Shown one piece after another: positions 12,271 to 12,596 of a DNA stretch of 12,596 nucleotides. The DNA lies in NCBI GenBank assembly GCA_033763355.1, contig JANRKT010000355.1, positions 1 through 12,596 on the forward strand. Direction: 5' to 3'. The DNA is from JANRKT01 sp033763355. GTDB lineage: Bacteria > Bacteroidota > Bacteroidia > Chitinophagales > Chitinophagaceae. Under the pieces are notes generated by a model. The model made no database searches, was not told the DNA's origin, and was given only the letters and a program-made list of their open reading frames with translations. A program made the position numbers and the translations under genes. Position 1 is the first letter of the stretch. Each line of letters starts with the position of its first letter.

Positions 12271-12437
12271 GCCACAGATTACACAGACCCGATAGCTATC
12301 GGGTTACACAGAACCTGTTATACTTCATGGAAACAGACAGCCACATTGTAATTTGCCAGGCAGACCGGAACAACATGCCTGTTATTCAAATTAAACCCTG
12401 TATTATATTTTTTGTGTTAATCCGTGTAATTTGTGGC
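12271..12437. repeat. 167-bp intergenic segment bounded by imperfect 17-bp inverted repeats
   Basis: The left end reads GCCACAGATTACACAGA (12271-12287). The right end, on the opposite strand, reads GCCACAAATTACACGGA (12437-12421), identical at 15 of 17 positions. A further partial copy, TTGTAATTTGCC, occurs at 12346-12357. The plus-strand frame across it has no recognisable protein. The layout resembles a decayed miniature mobile element or dispersed intergenic repeat; the motif is familiar from other Bacteroidota intergenic regions, by recollection only. Confidence 0.6.
12288..12303. repeat. Perfect 16-bp palindrome with exact 9-bp flanking direct repeats
   Basis: CCCGATAGCTATCGGG is a perfect palindrome. 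It is bordered directly on both sides by the same nonamer, TTACACAGA (12279-12287 and 12304-12312), with no intervening base. The pattern is what a short palindromic insertion with a 9-bp target duplication would leave. The palindrome can also be extended by one base pair on each side. Confidence 0.85.
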
Positions 12438-12449
12438 TAACCCATAAAC

Positions 12450-12475
12450 AAAAAATCCCCCTGGCTATTGGGGGA
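12450..12475 (-). terminator. Intrinsic terminator of the right-edge minus-strand gene
   Basis: On the minus strand TCCCCC (12475-12470) pairs with GGGGGA (12461-12456) around AATAGCCA, followed by six T (12455-12450). It lies about 30 nt after the stop codon at 12506-12508. Confidence 0.8.
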
Positions 12476-12505
12476 CTTAACGAATCGGGGATTCTCTCAC
12501 CTCAC

Positions 12506-12596
12506 CTAACCAAGTTTCTGTTTCTTTACTATGCTTATATTTCCACCCGCATCTGCTTCCACGAGGTATTGTTTTTTGCCCTCTTTAATTGTTATC
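12506..12596 (-). CDS. 3' end of a minus-strand gene (runs off the right edge)
   Basis: The minus-strand frame entering from the right edge gives 29 residues beginning ITIKEGKKQYLVEADAGGNI and ending in KKQKLG, then TAG at 12508-12506. The alternating hydrophobic and polar pattern suggests two beta strands joined by a glycine turn. It is followed by a good terminator on the same strand, which supports it being a real gene end. The family is not recognisable from this fragment. Confidence 0.6.
   Translation of the reverse strand, partial: ITIKEGKKQYLVEADAGGNISIVKKQKLG

Noticed and set aside
12237..12440. Plus-strand open frame of 67 codons between the deoxyhypusine-synthase-family gene and the right edge
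   Set aside because: It spans the inverted-repeat segment and palindrome, has no promoter and encodes no recognisable protein; treated as repeat sequence.

Overview
The window looks like a chromosomal segment of a Bacteroidota bacterium, probably of the Chitinophagaceae or a close relative. Four observations support this. A DUF4290 gene sits directly before murA, a pairing I know from this phylum. MurA has the PGGDKIGRRR active-site loop. Nearly every gene is preceded by a perfect or near-perfect TAnnTTTG -7 element (the Bacteroidota sigma-A type). There are almost no Shine-Dalgarno sequences. The assignment rests on pattern recognition, not on a database search.

Layout. 1-81 is the 5' end of a small basic protein on the minus strand. 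211-5914 is a run of five housekeeping genes plus DUF4290, all on the plus strand: DUF4290 (211), murA (1049), gmk (2435), a CNNM/CorC-type transporter (3055), tatC (4481) and rpiB (5450). They lie close together, yet most carry their own promoter, so this is a gene cluster rather than one operon. 6043-7578 is a secreted M28 metallopeptidase with an inverted repeat in its promoter and a strong terminator. 7711-8181 is a secreted protein built almost wholly of a charged heptad. 8250-9515 holds two minus-strand genes, a small four-cysteine protein and an FN3-LamG lipoprotein. 9698-11121 is a membrane-anchored protein with a predicted outer propeller-like sensor and a cytoplasmic helix-turn-helix-like tail. 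11228-12202 (minus) is a deoxyhypusine-synthase-family protein. 12271-12437 is a repeat-rich intergenic patch. 12506-12596 (minus) is the 3' end of another gene with its terminator.

Functionally the left half is core biology: peptidoglycan precursor synthesis, guanine nucleotide supply, Mg2+-type transport, twin-arginine export and pentose phosphate metabolism. The right half is envelope and accessory material: secreted peptidase, repeat protein, lipoprotein and sensor.

The most notable points are as follows. (1) The sensor gene is broken or recoded at an A11 tract (10944-10954): a conserved-looking 55-residue C-terminus continues in the -1 frame to 11121. (2) A perfect 16-bp palindrome at 12288-12303 is flanked exactly by a 9-bp direct repeat, inside a 167-bp segment bounded by 17-bp imperfect inverted repeats. 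(3) At four genes the -7 element lies only 4-5 nt from the start codon, implying leaderless mRNAs. (4) There is a charged heptad-repeat secreted protein of unknown role. No tRNA, rRNA, CRISPR array or intact insertion sequence was seen.
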